Shown here: positions 42,052-50,423 of the stretch, one piece after another
How the letters are laid out: each line of letters starts with the position of its first letter
Position numbering within the stretch: position 1 is the first letter of the stretch
From: Brucella pseudintermedia
GTDB lineage: Bacteria > Pseudomonadota > Alphaproteobacteria > Rhizobiales > Rhizobiaceae
Strand: one strand, 5' to 3'
Assembly (NCBI RefSeq): GCF_042697365.1
Contig: NZ_CP137605.1
Length of the DNA: 64,000 nt
Made by a program: the position numbers and the translations under genes
The notes under the pieces: generated by a model
What the model saw: only the letters and a program-made list of their open reading frames with translations
The model's database searches: none
Told to the model about the DNA's origin: nothing

Positions 42052-42972
42052 ATGGATTTGACGCAGGCTATTCTCCTTACGATTGCAACTGCTGCAACGC
42101 CGCTCCTGATCGCTGCTATCGGCGAGCTGGTGGTCGAACGCTCCGGCGTGCTCAATCTCGGCGTCGAAGGCATGATGCTTATGGGCGCGGTGTCCGGTTT
42201 TGCCATCGCGCAGATGACCGGTTCGGCATGGTTGGGCCTGATTGCCGCTGTTCTGGTTGGCGTGCTTTTTGCGGCAATCTTTGGCTTTCTCACGCTCACG
42301 CTTGTCACCAATCAGGTGGCGACCGGGTTGGCGCTTACAATCCTCGGCGTTGGGGCATCGGCCTTGCTCGGCGAAAGCTTTGTCGGGCTTCCCGGCGTTC
42401 GGCTCGAAGCGGTTCATATTCCCTATTTGACCGATATCCCGCTTGTCGGGCGGTTCATCTTCGGTCAGGATCCCATCTTCTACATGTCCATTCTGCTGGT
42501 TGTCGGCGTTGCATGGTTTCTGTTCCGCACACGGGCAGGGCTCACATTGCGTGCCATTGGCGACAGCCATGGCTCGGCCCATGCGCTCGGTGTGCATGTG
42601 GTGCGCACGCGTTATCTGGCGGTGCTGTTCGGCGGGGCCTGTGCCGGTCTCGCAGGTGCGCAATTGTCGCTCGTCTATGTGCCGCAGTGGGTGGAAAACA
42701 TGACTGCTGGCCGCGGCTGGATCGCGCTTGCTCTCGTCGTGTTCGCTTCTTGGCGGCCGTGGCGGGTGTTGATCGGTGCTTATTTGTTCGGCGCGGTGAC
42801 TATCGGCCAGCTCCACGCGCAGGCGCTCGGCTTCGGCCTGCCGTCACAGTTTCTGTCTGCGCTGCCTTATCTTGCGACGATTGTGGTGCTGGTCATCATT
42901 TCGCGCAACAAGCGTCTGACGATGATGAATACGCCGACTTCGCTCGGCAAGCCGTTCGTGCCGGACAGGTAA
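42052..42972 (+). CDS. ABC transporter permease 2 (BPD_transp_2, nucleoside-type)
   Basis: This 306-residue permease has the family signature ERSGVLNLGVEGMMLMGAVS and VTNQVATGLALTILG near the start. The later segment GRGWIALALVVFASWRPWRV is also typical. It starts 4 bp after the first permease stop. An AT-rich hairpin follows before the binding-protein gene. Confidence 0.9.
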   Translation: MDLTQAILLTIATAATPLLIAAIGELVVERSGVLNLGVEGMMLMGAVSGFAIAQMTGSAWLGLIAAVLVGVLFAAIFGFLTLTLVTNQVATGLALTILGVGASALLGESFVGLPGVRLEAVHIPYLTDIPLVGRFIFGQDPIFYMSILLVVGVAWFLFRTRAGLTLRAIGDSHGSAHALGVHVVRTRYLAVLFGGACAGLAGAQLSLVYVPQWVENMTAGRGWIALALVVFASWRPWRVLIGAYLFGAVTIGQLHAQALGFGLPSQFLSALPYLATIVVLVIISRNKRLTMMNTPTSLGKPFVPDR

Positions 42973-42990
42973 GGCGTGCGGTCGAGGGGT

Positions 42991-43019
42991 AACAAAAATC
43001 AGTCCCAAGGATTTTTGTT
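42991..43019 (+). other. Intercistronic hairpin before the binding-protein gene
   Basis: AACAAAAATC and GATTTTTGTT form a 10-bp A+T-rich stem with loop AGTCCCAAG. It may protect or process the message so that the binding protein outnumbers the permeases, or be a weak terminator. Confidence 0.5.
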
Positions 43020-43054
43020 GTGGTTAGTGGGTATAAACAAGGAGTGCAGGGAAC

Positions 43055-44122
43055 ATGAAAAAGACGCTTATGGCGATTGCCACCGCGACAAGCTTTATGC
43101 TCGGCGGCGCGGCACATGCAGAAGAAAAGCTGAAAATCGGCTTCATCTATATCGGACCTCCGGGCGACTTCGGCTGGACCTATCAGCATGATCAGGCACG
43201 CAAGGAACTGATCGAGGCGCTCGGCGACAAGATCGAAACCACCTTTCTGGAAAACGTGCCGGAAGGTGCCGACGCCGAACGTTCCATCGAACGTCTGGCG
43301 CGCGCAGGCAACAAGCTGATCTTCACGACATCGTTCGGTTACATGGACCCGACCTTGAAGGTCGCCAAGAAATTCCCTGACGTGAAGTTCGAACACGCGA
43401 CCGGCTACAAGACCGCCGACAACATGTCCGCCTACAATGCGCGCTTCTATGAAGGCCGTTATGTGCAGGGCGTGATCGCTGCCAAAATGTCCACGAAGGG
43501 TGTCGCCGGTTACATCGCATCCGTGCCGGTGCCGGAAGTCGTGCAGGGCATCAACGCATTCATGCTCGGCGCGCAGTCCGTCAATCCTGACTTCAAGGTC
43601 AAGGTGATCTGGGCCAATTCCTGGTTCGATCCGGGCAAGGAAGCCGATGCGGCCAAGGCTTTGATCGATCAGGGAGTCGACATCATCACCCAGCACACCG
43701 ATTCCACTGCCGCCATTCAGGTGGCGCATGATCGCGGCATCAAGGCGTTTGGTCAGGCTTCGGACATGATCAAGTTCGCGCCCGACACGCAGCTTACCGC
43801 TGTCGTGGACGAATGGGGTCCATACTATATCGACCGTACCAAGGCCGTTCTCGACGGCAGCTGGAAGAGCCAGAATGTCTGGTGGGGCATGAAGGAAGGT
43901 CTCGTGAAGATGGCGCCTTATACCAACATGCCGGACGACGTGAAGAAGCTGGCGGAAGAAACCGAAGCCAAGATCAAGTCGGGCGAATTGAAGCCTTTCA
44001 CCGGCCCGATCAAGAAGCAGGACGGTTCCGTTTGGCTCAAGGAAGGTGAACAGGCCGATGACAAGACACTGCTGGGCCTGAATTTCTATGTCGCCGGCGT
44101 GGATGACAAGCTGCCGCAGTAA
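43055..44122 (+). CDS. BMP-family periplasmic binding protein (nucleoside/purine-type ABC transporter)
   Basis: This 355-residue protein has a cleaved signal peptide (MKKTLMAIATATSFMLGGAA, ending AHAEE), then the BMP/PnrA core: IGFIYIGPPGDFGWTYQHDQ, GYMDPTLKVAKKFPDVKFEH, and FGQASDMIKFAPDTQLTAVV. Family members bind nucleosides or bases. It has no lipobox, so it is free in the periplasm. It has a good ribosome-binding site (AAGGAGTG) and a strong terminator after it. Confidence 0.9.
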   Translation: MKKTLMAIATATSFMLGGAAHAEEKLKIGFIYIGPPGDFGWTYQHDQARKELIEALGDKIETTFLENVPEGADAERSIERLARAGNKLIFTTSFGYMDPTLKVAKKFPDVKFEHATGYKTADNMSAYNARFYEGRYVQGVIAAKMSTKGVAGYIASVPVPEVVQGINAFMLGAQSVNPDFKVKVIWANSWFDPGKEADAAKALIDQGVDIITQHTDSTAAIQVAHDRGIKAFGQASDMIKFAPDTQLTAVVDEWGPYYIDRTKAVLDGSWKSQNVWWGMKEGLVKMAPYTNMPDDVKKLAEETEAKIKSGELKPFTGPIKKQDGSVWLKEGEQADDKTLLGLNFYVAGVDDKLPQ

Positions 44123-44142
44123 GCTTTTCCATGCTGAAACAG

Positions 44143-44171
44143 AAAAGGGCGCTCACCGCGCCCTTTTTCTT
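44143..44171 (+). terminator. Rho-independent terminator after the ABC operon
   Basis: AAAAGGGCGC (44143-44152), loop TCACC, then GCGCCCTTTT and more T's. Confidence 0.87.
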
Positions 44172-44197
44172 TTCTTACACTCTATTAAAGTCAGCTG

Positions 44198-44665
44198 TTA
44201 AAGCGATAGCTTAAGCCCTTCGTGGCTATCGACGAAGCCGAGCGATTGATAGAAACGCAGCGCATCCGAGCGCGCTTTGTCCGTCGTCAGCTGCACGAGG
44301 CGGCAGCCGCGTTCGCGGCACCGTTCGATTGCCCACTCGATCATCCGTCGACCGATGCCGCCGCCGCGAATATGGCTTGCAATCCGCACGCTTTCGATCT
44401 GCCCGCGCCACATGCCCAACCGGGACAGGCCGGGTATGAAGCTGATCTGCATGCAGCCGATGATCTCGCCACCCTGTTCCACGACAGCCAGAAGCTGGTT
44501 GGGATCGGCGTCGATGGCTGCAAAGGCGCTGCGATAGGAATCCCGCAAGGGCAGGCTCGCATCTTCGCGCTTTGCGCCCAGCGCGTCGTCGGCCAGCATG
44601 GCGACAATCGCAGCCACGTCAGCCGAGGCGGCTTTTCTGATCGCTATGGCCGGTTCCGCCGTCAT
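44198..44665 (-). CDS. GNAT-family N-acetyltransferase
   Basis: This 155-residue enzyme has the acetyl-CoA-binding motif A (VRIASHIRGGGIGRRMIEWA) and the C-terminal TTDKARSDALRFYQSLGF. The substrate is unknown. The start shares bases with the rimO stop (TGATG), so it is made with RimO. Confidence 0.87.
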   Translation of the reverse strand: MTAEPAIAIRKAASADVAAIVAMLADDALGAKREDASLPLRDSYRSAFAAIDADPNQLLAVVEQGGEIIGCMQISFIPGLSRLGMWRGQIESVRIASHIRGGGIGRRMIEWAIERCRERGCRLVQLTTDKARSDALRFYQSLGFVDSHEGLKLSL

Positions 44666-45978
44666 CAGACCGCGATGCCGTGCAGATCGTAAGCGTCGCT
44701 TGCCTCGATCTTCACCGTCACGATGTCGCCGACACGGAGCGGGCGGCGCGACTGGATGTGAACGCTGCCGTCGATTTCCGGCGCATCGTAGCGCGTGCGG
44801 CCCTTGCCAATGGTGCCGTTTGCTTCATCGATGATAACAGGCAGGCGTTTGCCGACCTTCTTCTTGAGAAGGTTGGTCGAAATCTGCTGCTGCTTGGCCA
44901 TGAAACGATGCCAGCGCGCTTCCTTGATTTCTTCTGGAACCTGCTCAAGGCCAAGGTCGTTGGCCTTCGCGCCCTTGACCGGCTCATATTTGAAGCAGCC
45001 AGCGCGTTCGATCTTGGCTTCATCGAGCCAGTCGAGCAGCATCTGGAAGTCTTCTTCCGTTTCGCCCGGATAGCCGACGATGAAGGTGGAGCGTACGGCC
45101 AGGTCCGGGCATGTCTCACGCCATGCCTGAATGCGGCGTGAGGTCTTTTCCTGATGCGCGGGACGGCGCATGTTCTTCAGCACCGCAGGCGAGGCGTGCT
45201 GGAAGGGAATGTCCAGATAAGGCAGAATCTTGCCTTCAGCCATCAATGGAATGACCTCATCGACATGCGGGTATGGGTAGACATAATGCATACGCACCCA
45301 CACGCCCATCTCGCCCAATTCCCGCGAGAGATCGAGGAATTTGGTGCGAACCGTGCGGTCCTGCCACATGGCTTCCTGATACTTGATGTCGAGGCCATAG
45401 GCGCTCGTATCCTGCGAGATGACAAGGATTTCCTTGACGCCAGCCTTGACCAGCTTTTCCGCTTCGCGCAGCACCTGATCAATCGGACGCGACACGAGAT
45501 CGCCGCGCAGTGCCGGAATGATGCAGAAGGAGCAGCGGTTCGAGCAGCCTTCGGAGATTTTCAAGTAAGCGTAATGGCGCGGGGTCAGCTTCACGCCCTG
45601 CGGCGGCACCAGATCGACAAACGGGTCGTGTACGGGAGGAGCCGCTTCGTGCACCGCGCTCATCACACTTTCATAGGCTTGCGGGCCGGTGATGGCGAGC
45701 ACGTTGGGGTGGCGCTGGCGGATAACTTCCGGCTCCGCGCCAAGGCAGCCGGTCACGATCACCTTGCCGTTTTCGTTCAGCGCAAGGCCGATGGCATCGA
45801 GCGATTCATCGCGCGCGGAATCGAGGAAGCCGCAGGTATTGACGATCACGAGATCGGCGCCGTCATGCTTGCGGGAGATTTCATAGCCCTCGGAGCGAAG
45901 GCTGGTGATGATGCGTTCGGAATCGACAAGCGCCTTCGGGCAGCCAAGGGAAACGAAACTGACGCGCGGTGCGCTCAT
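44665..45978 (-). CDS. rimO: Ribosomal protein S12 methylthiotransferase
   Basis: This 437-residue radical-SAM enzyme adds a methylthio group to an Asp of S12. The N-terminal UPF0004 domain holds Cys ligands (SLGCPKALVDSE, NTCGFLDSA, VTGCLGAE), the radical SAM cluster is EGCSNRCSFCIIP, and a TRAM domain ends the protein. The ATG at 45978 gives the family length; the frame runs on to 46056. Confidence 0.95.
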   Translation of the reverse strand: MSAPRVSFVSLGCPKALVDSERIITSLRSEGYEISRKHDGADLVIVNTCGFLDSARDESLDAIGLALNENGKVIVTGCLGAEPEVIRQRHPNVLAITGPQAYESVMSAVHEAAPPVHDPFVDLVPPQGVKLTPRHYAYLKISEGCSNRCSFCIIPALRGDLVSRPIDQVLREAEKLVKAGVKEILVISQDTSAYGLDIKYQEAMWQDRTVRTKFLDLSRELGEMGVWVRMHYVYPYPHVDEVIPLMAEGKILPYLDIPFQHASPAVLKNMRRPAHQEKTSRRIQAWRETCPDLAVRSTFIVGYPGETEEDFQMLLDWLDEAKIERAGCFKYEPVKGAKANDLGLEQVPEEIKEARWHRFMAKQQQISTNLLKKKVGKRLPVIIDEANGTIGKGRTRYDAPEIDGSVHIQSRRPLRVGDIVTVKIEASDAYDLHGIAV

Positions 45979-46054
45979 TGGGGAAACCTTGCAAAATATC
46001 GGAAATTGGGCGCGCAATATCACGATAAAGGGGCAACGGTAAAGTTGAGATGAC

Positions 46055-46083
46055 AAAAAAGCCGGAGCGCAGGGCTCCGGCTT
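46055..46083 (-). terminator. Terminator after bfr
   Basis: GCCGGAGC and GCTCCGGC (46061-46068 and 46074-46081) pair. On the minus strand the stem is followed by TTTTTTGTC. Confidence 0.82.
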
Positions 46084-46106
46084 CCAATTGTTAGGCTGGG
46101 ATCGGC

Positions 46107-46592
46107 TTATTCGGCCTGATCGGCGGGAGCCGCGTTGAGCTGGCCATAACGCTCTTCACCGATCTTGGCGAGAAGGTCGAGCTGGGTTTCGAGGAAGTCG
46201 ATATGGCCTTCCTCATCAGCCAGAAGTTCATCAAAAAGCTGCTTGGAAACGTAGTCGCCGAGTTCGTCGCAGATTTCGCGAGACTTCTTGTAAGAAGCGC
46301 GGGCGTCGTATTCACCTGCAAGATCGGCTTCCAGAACTTCCTTGACGTTCTGGCCGATGCGCAGCGGAGCTACGGTCTGCAGGTTTGGAAAACCTTCCAG
46401 GAAGATAATGCGATCGATCAGCTTGTCAGCGTGATGCATTTCTTCGATAGACTCTTCACGTTCCTTCTTGGCAAGACGCGTGAAGCCCCAGTCGTTGAGG
46501 AGGCGGTAGTGAAGCCAATACTGGTTTACAGCGCCAAGCTCGAGGAAAAGTGCCTCGTTAAGCCGCTCGATGACCTTTGGTTCGCCTTTCAT
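46107..46592 (-). CDS. bfr: Bacterioferritin
   Basis: This 161-residue heme-containing ferritin stores iron. Ferroxidase ligands Glu and His are in NEALFLELGAVNQYWLHYRL, EESIEEMHHADKLIDRI, EYDARASYKKSREICDELGD and ADEEGHIDFLE. Met in EEMHHAD fits the heme ligand. The ATG at 46592 gives the family length; the frame upstream is shared with bfd. bfd overlaps its first 35 nt and lies on the same transcript. Confidence 0.93.
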   Translation of the reverse strand: MKGEPKVIERLNEALFLELGAVNQYWLHYRLLNDWGFTRLAKKEREESIEEMHHADKLIDRIIFLEGFPNLQTVAPLRIGQNVKEVLEADLAGEYDARASYKKSREICDELGDYVSKQLFDELLADEEGHIDFLETQLDLLAKIGEERYGQLNAAPADQAE

Positions 46593-46869
46593 TCCATGAA
46601 CTCCCGAATTTGTCGCGTAGAGAACGTACACGATCCATGAACTGGACCACGTTTTCGTCCATTTGGTTATGACGAAGATGATACTCTTCAGTCACCCTTA
46701 TGATCGTTTCCACGACGTTTGGGAAGCAGCCACAGCAACGGCCGCGCTTGGACATGATATTATAGACGGTGCCAGGGACAATAAGTTGCCAGCAATCCTG
46801 ATCGAGAAGCTCGATGACGACGGCTTCAATATCTTTATCGGTAATAACGTTGCAGCTGCACACTAGCAT
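46558..46869 (-). CDS. bfd: Bacterioferritin-associated ferredoxin
   Basis: This 103-residue (2Fe-2S) protein has the BFD ligands CSC near the N terminus (MLVCSCNVITDKDIE) and C-x-x-C in GRCCGCFPN. It passes electrons to Bfr so that stored iron is released. The C-terminal ~35 residues go beyond the short E. coli Bfd, and the gene overlaps bfr by 35 nt. Two Irr-type palindromes lie about 285-330 bp upstream. Confidence 0.9.
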   Translation of the reverse strand: MLVCSCNVITDKDIEAVVIELLDQDCWQLIVPGTVYNIMSKRGRCCGCFPNVVETIIRVTEEYHLRHNQMDENVVQFMDRVRSLRDKFGSSWNERRTKGHRAA

Positions 46870-47152
46870 GAGGAACTATCTCCCATGCATGAACAGCAGA
46901 AATCAGATGCGAAAAGCACCGAACGAAGAGACTTTACCGGCTCAAACTGAACTTCAACTGTATGGCTGCGCAGAAAAACTGACAGCTTTATTTCACTCGT
47001 GGCGCAAGGCCGAACTGAACCGGTCAATGGTTCCTCCAACTGCAAGGGTTAAAGGCCCGAACATTAAAGGCATTACTTAGGTGGTGTTTATAAAACCCAC
47101 CCATTTAGGTCAGGTTATGGCCGCTAGAGCTCCGTTCTGTCAATTTTTATGT

Positions 47153-47169
47153 TTTTGAAATGTTCTAAA
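47153..47169. promoter_or_regulatory. Irr-type iron control element 1
   Basis: TTTTGAA-ATG-TTCTAAA matches the TTTAGAA-N3-TTCTAAA Irr palindrome at 13 of 14 fixed positions. It is in tandem with a second site. Confidence 0.58.
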
Positions 47170-47178
47170 AATCAATAA

Positions 47179-47195
47179 CTTGGAATCATTCTAAA
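47179..47195. promoter_or_regulatory. Irr-type iron control element 2
   Basis: CTTGGAA-TCA-TTCTAAA matches the same palindrome at 12 of 14 fixed positions. Centre-to-centre spacing to the first site is 26 bp, which would put both on nearly the same DNA face for cooperative binding. Confidence 0.55.
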
Positions 47196-47318
47196 TATGA
47201 GTTAACCACCCATCTTTAAAAGATAATTGGTGTCTACGGTCCCGTGGCGGCGCAGAAATCGCGCCGCCAAGGCCTTATGCGCCATTTCGCCGCACCTTTG
47301 TGGATAGGCAGGTGCTCA

Positions 47319-47633
47319 TCATGAGCCCAGAACGGCGCTGAACCCTTCAAACTGCGGAGGACCAAGATAGAGGGGCTTGTTTTCTCCGGCGTTGCGATGT
47401 GCATCGCGGAATTGCTCGGATTTGGTCCAGGCGACGAAATCGTCGCGATTGCGCCAGACCGTGTGCGAAGCATAGAGCGTGTAGCCTTCCTCTTCGTTGG
47501 TCGCACCGCGAAGCAGGTGAAAGCTTTCGAAGCCGGGGAGCTCCGACAATCTGGAGTCGCGGTTCTTCCAGACGGTCTCGAAGTCGGCCTCGCTGCCGAC
47601 GCGAACCTTGAAGCGATTCATGGCTATGTACAT
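47319..47633 (-). CDS. bhuQ: Heme-degrading monooxygenase (IsdG/HmuQ type)
   Basis: This 104-residue protein is an antibiotic-biosynthesis-monooxygenase-fold heme oxygenase: MYIAMNRFKVRVGSEADFE, PGFESFHLLRG, and YTLYASHTVWRNRDDFVAW with a His and Trp at the heme pocket. It should open the heme ring in the cytoplasm to free iron. The ATG at 47633 follows AAGGATC; the frame stays open far upstream but is not coding there. It lies downstream of bhuA on the same strand, with a long hairpin between. Confidence 0.87.
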   Translation of the reverse strand: MYIAMNRFKVRVGSEADFETVWKNRDSRLSELPGFESFHLLRGATNEEEGYTLYASHTVWRNRDDFVAWTKSEQFRDAHRNAGENKPLYLGPPQFEGFSAVLGS

Positions 47634-47717
47634 TGCTGATCCTTTTCCATCAGGTTGGGACTGGCTATAGCGCATCCCGGAAAGTCCAACGCGGAATGCT
47701 CTCACAATATAAGTTCC

Positions 47718-47748
47718 GGCGAGTGCAGCGGTAGGGGCTGCACTCGCC
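47718..47748 (-). other. Strong hairpin between bhuA and bhuQ
   Basis: GGCGAGTGCAG and CTGCACTCGCC form a perfect 11-bp stem with a 9-nt loop. There is no T-run, so it may process or protect the message, or be a regulator site. Confidence 0.5.
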
Positions 47749-47822
47749 GCGTCACATCTCGGGATCAGGGGCCGCCCGCGGTCAGGTTGGCCGGCCCTGG
47801 CAGAGGTGACGATCTCAAGAGA

Positions 47823-47838
47823 GAGGCGAAAACGCCTC
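47823..47838 (-). terminator. Possible weak terminator after bhuA
   Basis: GAGGCG-AAAA-CGCCTC is a 6-bp stem with a 4-nt loop just past the bhuA stop. It lacks a T-run on the minus strand, so termination, if any, is weak. Confidence 0.35.
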
Positions 47839-47847
47839 CCGAAGTTT

Positions 47848-49875
47848 CTAGAACTGGAACTGGGTCGCGACGAGGAAAGTGCGTCCGCGGCCAGAACCGT
47901 AAGTGCTGAGGGCAGGGGTATATTCCTTGTCGGCAATGTTGAGCACCTGGAGCGAAAGATCGACCGTGTCGGTGAACTTGTACTTCGCGAAGACGTCCAC
48001 CAGCGTGTAAGGATCAGTGTCGCTTCCGCTGATAGTCCTACCGCTCGAAACATGCTGGACACGCAAGCCGCTTTCGAGCTTGCGCTCGAAGAAGCGCGCA
48101 CCGGCGGTAATCGTCACGACATCTTCGGGCAGATATTGGTTTGCACCCATGCCGGCTGTCTGTTCGGGCAGTTCAGAGGTGGAATGCGTATAGGCAATCC
48201 CCCCGAACGCGAAGCCCGCATCGTAACGCGCATCCAGTTCGAAGCCTTTGACCGTCGAGGTGCCGTCAACATTGACGAACTGGCTATAGTCGGATGCAGC
48301 CGTGATATAGTCCTCAACGCGCATCGTGTAGTAATTGGCCTTGAGACGCACGCCATCTTCAGCGGTCAGGATACCGTCGCGGGCGATATTGACGCCGAAT
48401 TCCCACCCGCGCTGCTTTTCAGGCCGAAGATTGGGGTTGCCGTGCATCATGCCTGTTCCGGCGTGCGCCACGCCGCCCAGAAAGGTTTCCTGCAAGGTCG
48501 GCGAACGCATGGAATGCGCATAGGTGATATACGGCTGCAGCCAGTCGGTCAGGTTATAGGCAACGGTGACCTTGGGGCTGAACTCGCTGTCGCTGTTCGA
48601 AATGGCACTGTCTTCGCTTTCGAGCTTGAAGTAATCATAGCGAAAGCCGGTAACGACTTGCAGGGCCTGATAATTCCAGGTCGCCTCCGAGAACACCGCG
48701 CCGCGATTGGAGTTGGCATCGGTCGGGTTGACGCCGGTCTTGGTGCCGCCCGCATTGTCGCGATTGACTTCAAAGCCGTTTTTCCACGCGACCGCCACAT
48801 CGCCAAAAGTAAAGCGCGACGTGTTCGAGGCGGTCATGCCGGTGGTCTCGGTCGAAATCTGCCGGCCCACGAAGCTGCCATTGCCATCCACCCAGTTCTG
48901 CAATGTGCTGTTGTGGTAGAGGTTGACATCGATGCCAATGAGATCGTTGTCGGACGGATTGTAGTTATACTGTGCAAAGAACGTGCGGTTCTGCAGGAAC
49001 ATATCGTAGGTCGTATAGGTTCCCGGACGGTAGCCCGCCGCATATGACCCATAATGGTTGTTGTAGAGAACGCCGCCAAGCGTCAGCTTCTGATCTTCGC
49101 CAAGGCCGAACTCAGCCTTGAACAGCCCGGAGGTCAGTTCCTCGCCGGACTTCTCGACAGTAACGCCGTCGCCGTTCTTGTAGTCGTTGGAATCGTGACG
49201 GCTGATTGCGGCAACAAGCCCGATGGAATTGACGCGGGCCGCACCCGCCAGCATTTCGGAGAAGCCGGTGCCATTGCTGCCCCAGGATGCGCGGCCGAGA
49301 ACGCCCTTGTCCTTGCCGTCCAGAATGACATCGTCGACGCCCAGTGTGCGGAAATTCACGCTGCCGGCAAGCCCGGTGCCGCCTTCGGTCGTAACAGCGC
49401 CGCGCGCCACATCAATTTCCGACAGCAGGTTGGGGTCGATATAGGCGTAGCCCTGCGCGTCATGCGCGGTGTTGCGATAGTTCTGCGGCACCCCGTCGAT
49501 CATCATGTTGACGCGGCCGGAACCTTCAAAGCCGCGAATATTGACGGCCACGCCCGGATTGGAGCCGCTCTCTAGGGTGAAGACGCCTGCGGTGCCGCGC
49601 AGCACATCGTCGAGTTTCGCGCCACCGAAGCGATCGATCTCCTCGCGGCTCACCTTGCCCATGGGCGCGGGGACGGCGGTCGGCACCTGCGCATCGTTCG
49701 GCCGGCGAATGGTGATTGTTTTCAGCGCAACGCCGGCTTCCTCCTCGGGACTTTTCTGCTCCTGCCCCAATGCCTGTGACGTCATTGCCGCCAGAATAAC
49801 GGCAAGCCCCGTGCTCGCCTTGAATGACCTTCTTTGAACCCCACCAGTCGCCCGCATTTCCAATGTTTCCTTCAT
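47848..49875 (-). CDS. bhuA: TonB-dependent heme receptor
   Basis: This 675-residue outer-membrane receptor has a signal peptide, a plug domain with a TonB-box-like start (LKTITIRRPND) and GSGRVNMMIDGVPQ, and a beta-barrel ending in FLVATQFQF. The heme-receptor motif is partly kept: HGNPNLRPEKQ, with SMRSPTLQE in place of FRAP. The start is uncertain; ATG at 49875 or 49854, or a TTG at 49929. It is divergent from hemP with a RirA-type site between, and heme then passes to HmuTUV. Confidence 0.92.
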   Translation of the reverse strand: MKETLEMRATGGVQRRSFKASTGLAVILAAMTSQALGQEQKSPEEEAGVALKTITIRRPNDAQVPTAVPAPMGKVSREEIDRFGGAKLDDVLRGTAGVFTLESGSNPGVAVNIRGFEGSGRVNMMIDGVPQNYRNTAHDAQGYAYIDPNLLSEIDVARGAVTTEGGTGLAGSVNFRTLGVDDVILDGKDKGVLGRASWGSNGTGFSEMLAGAARVNSIGLVAAISRHDSNDYKNGDGVTVEKSGEELTSGLFKAEFGLGEDQKLTLGGVLYNNHYGSYAAGYRPGTYTTYDMFLQNRTFFAQYNYNPSDNDLIGIDVNLYHNSTLQNWVDGNGSFVGRQISTETTGMTASNTSRFTFGDVAVAWKNGFEVNRDNAGGTKTGVNPTDANSNRGAVFSEATWNYQALQVVTGFRYDYFKLESEDSAISNSDSEFSPKVTVAYNLTDWLQPYITYAHSMRSPTLQETFLGGVAHAGTGMMHGNPNLRPEKQRGWEFGVNIARDGILTAEDGVRLKANYYTMRVEDYITAASDYSQFVNVDGTSTVKGFELDARYDAGFAFGGIAYTHSTSELPEQTAGMGANQYLPEDVVTITAGARFFERKLESGLRVQHVSSGRTISGSDTDPYTLVDVFAKYKFTDTVDLSLQVLNIADKEYTPALSTYGSGRGRTFLVATQFQF

Positions 49876-50059
49876 GACCAGACACGCTTCGCCAGTCCCC
49901 TGGACAGCGAAGAAACTGAAAAATTTCAATTGTTTATGACTTCCCCCTCAAGAGAAGGGCCGCGTGCTGGCTGGGAAGAAAGCATCTCCCTGGCTTGCGT
50001 GGAAAAAACGAGATTTAAACTTGACTCGTTTATTCCAGTAATGCAGTGATTAATAAACA

Positions 50060-50074
50060 TGAGTATTGATGTCA
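50060..50074. promoter_or_regulatory. RirA-type iron-responsive operator (IRO box)
   Basis: TGA-N9-TCA (TGAGTATTGATGTCA) is an exact match to the IRO consensus used by RirA in rhizobia and Brucella. It lies between bhuA and hemP and could control both. Confidence 0.6.
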
Positions 50075-50128
50075 ACAAAACAAATTTGCTGCCATCACCA
50101 TGCGGAAAGTCGATGCTGAGGCGAGAAA

Positions 50129-50413
50129 ATGAACAGGCGAATCCATATCGACATGCAGGTGCGTTTGCCGCGCGGACCCGTTTCCGAACGCGCCGCAAAT
50201 CGCATTTCCGAAAGCCAGCTTCACAGCGATTCGAACGGATCTATTCCGGTTCAGACAAAATCTTGCTTCAGCGAGAGCGCGCTTGAGCCGCGACTGAAAA
50301 CCTATGGTAGCCGCGAACTTTTCGACGGCTCCCGGGAAGTGGGCATAGAGCATGGCGGCTCGCTCTATCGCCTTAAGATCACCCGCCAAGGCAAGCTCAT
50401 CCTAAACAAGTAG
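50129..50413 (+). CDS. hemP: Hemin uptake protein HemP
   Basis: The last ~40 residues have the HemP domain (SRELFDGSREVGIEHGGSLY, then RLKITRQGKLILNK). The 55-residue N-terminal part is not seen in short HemP proteins; a later start would remove it, though none has a clear site. HemP-type proteins are linked to heme-uptake control (HmuP). It is first in the hemP-hmuSTUV operon. Confidence 0.78.
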   Translation: MNRRIHIDMQVRLPRGPVSERAANRISESQLHSDSNGSIPVQTKSCFSESALEPRLKTYGSRELFDGSREVGIEHGGSLYRLKITRQGKLILNK

Positions 50414-50423
50414 GCAACATCAG

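Larger units (their letters stand above)
46870..47318. other. Long intergenic region upstream of bfd-bfr
   Basis: About 450 bp without a convincing gene. It holds two Irr-type palindromes at 47153-47195 and an AT-rich stretch before them that could give the bfd promoter. The distance from the sites to bfd is large, so the leader would be over 250 nt unless a promoter lies nearer. Confidence 0.5.

Noticed and set aside
40998..42311. 437-codon minus-strand frame
   Set aside because: Antisense to the ABC permease genes, which have clear family motifs.
46863..47045. 60-codon minus-strand frame before bfd
   Set aside because: No ribosome-binding site or family; more likely leader DNA for bfd.
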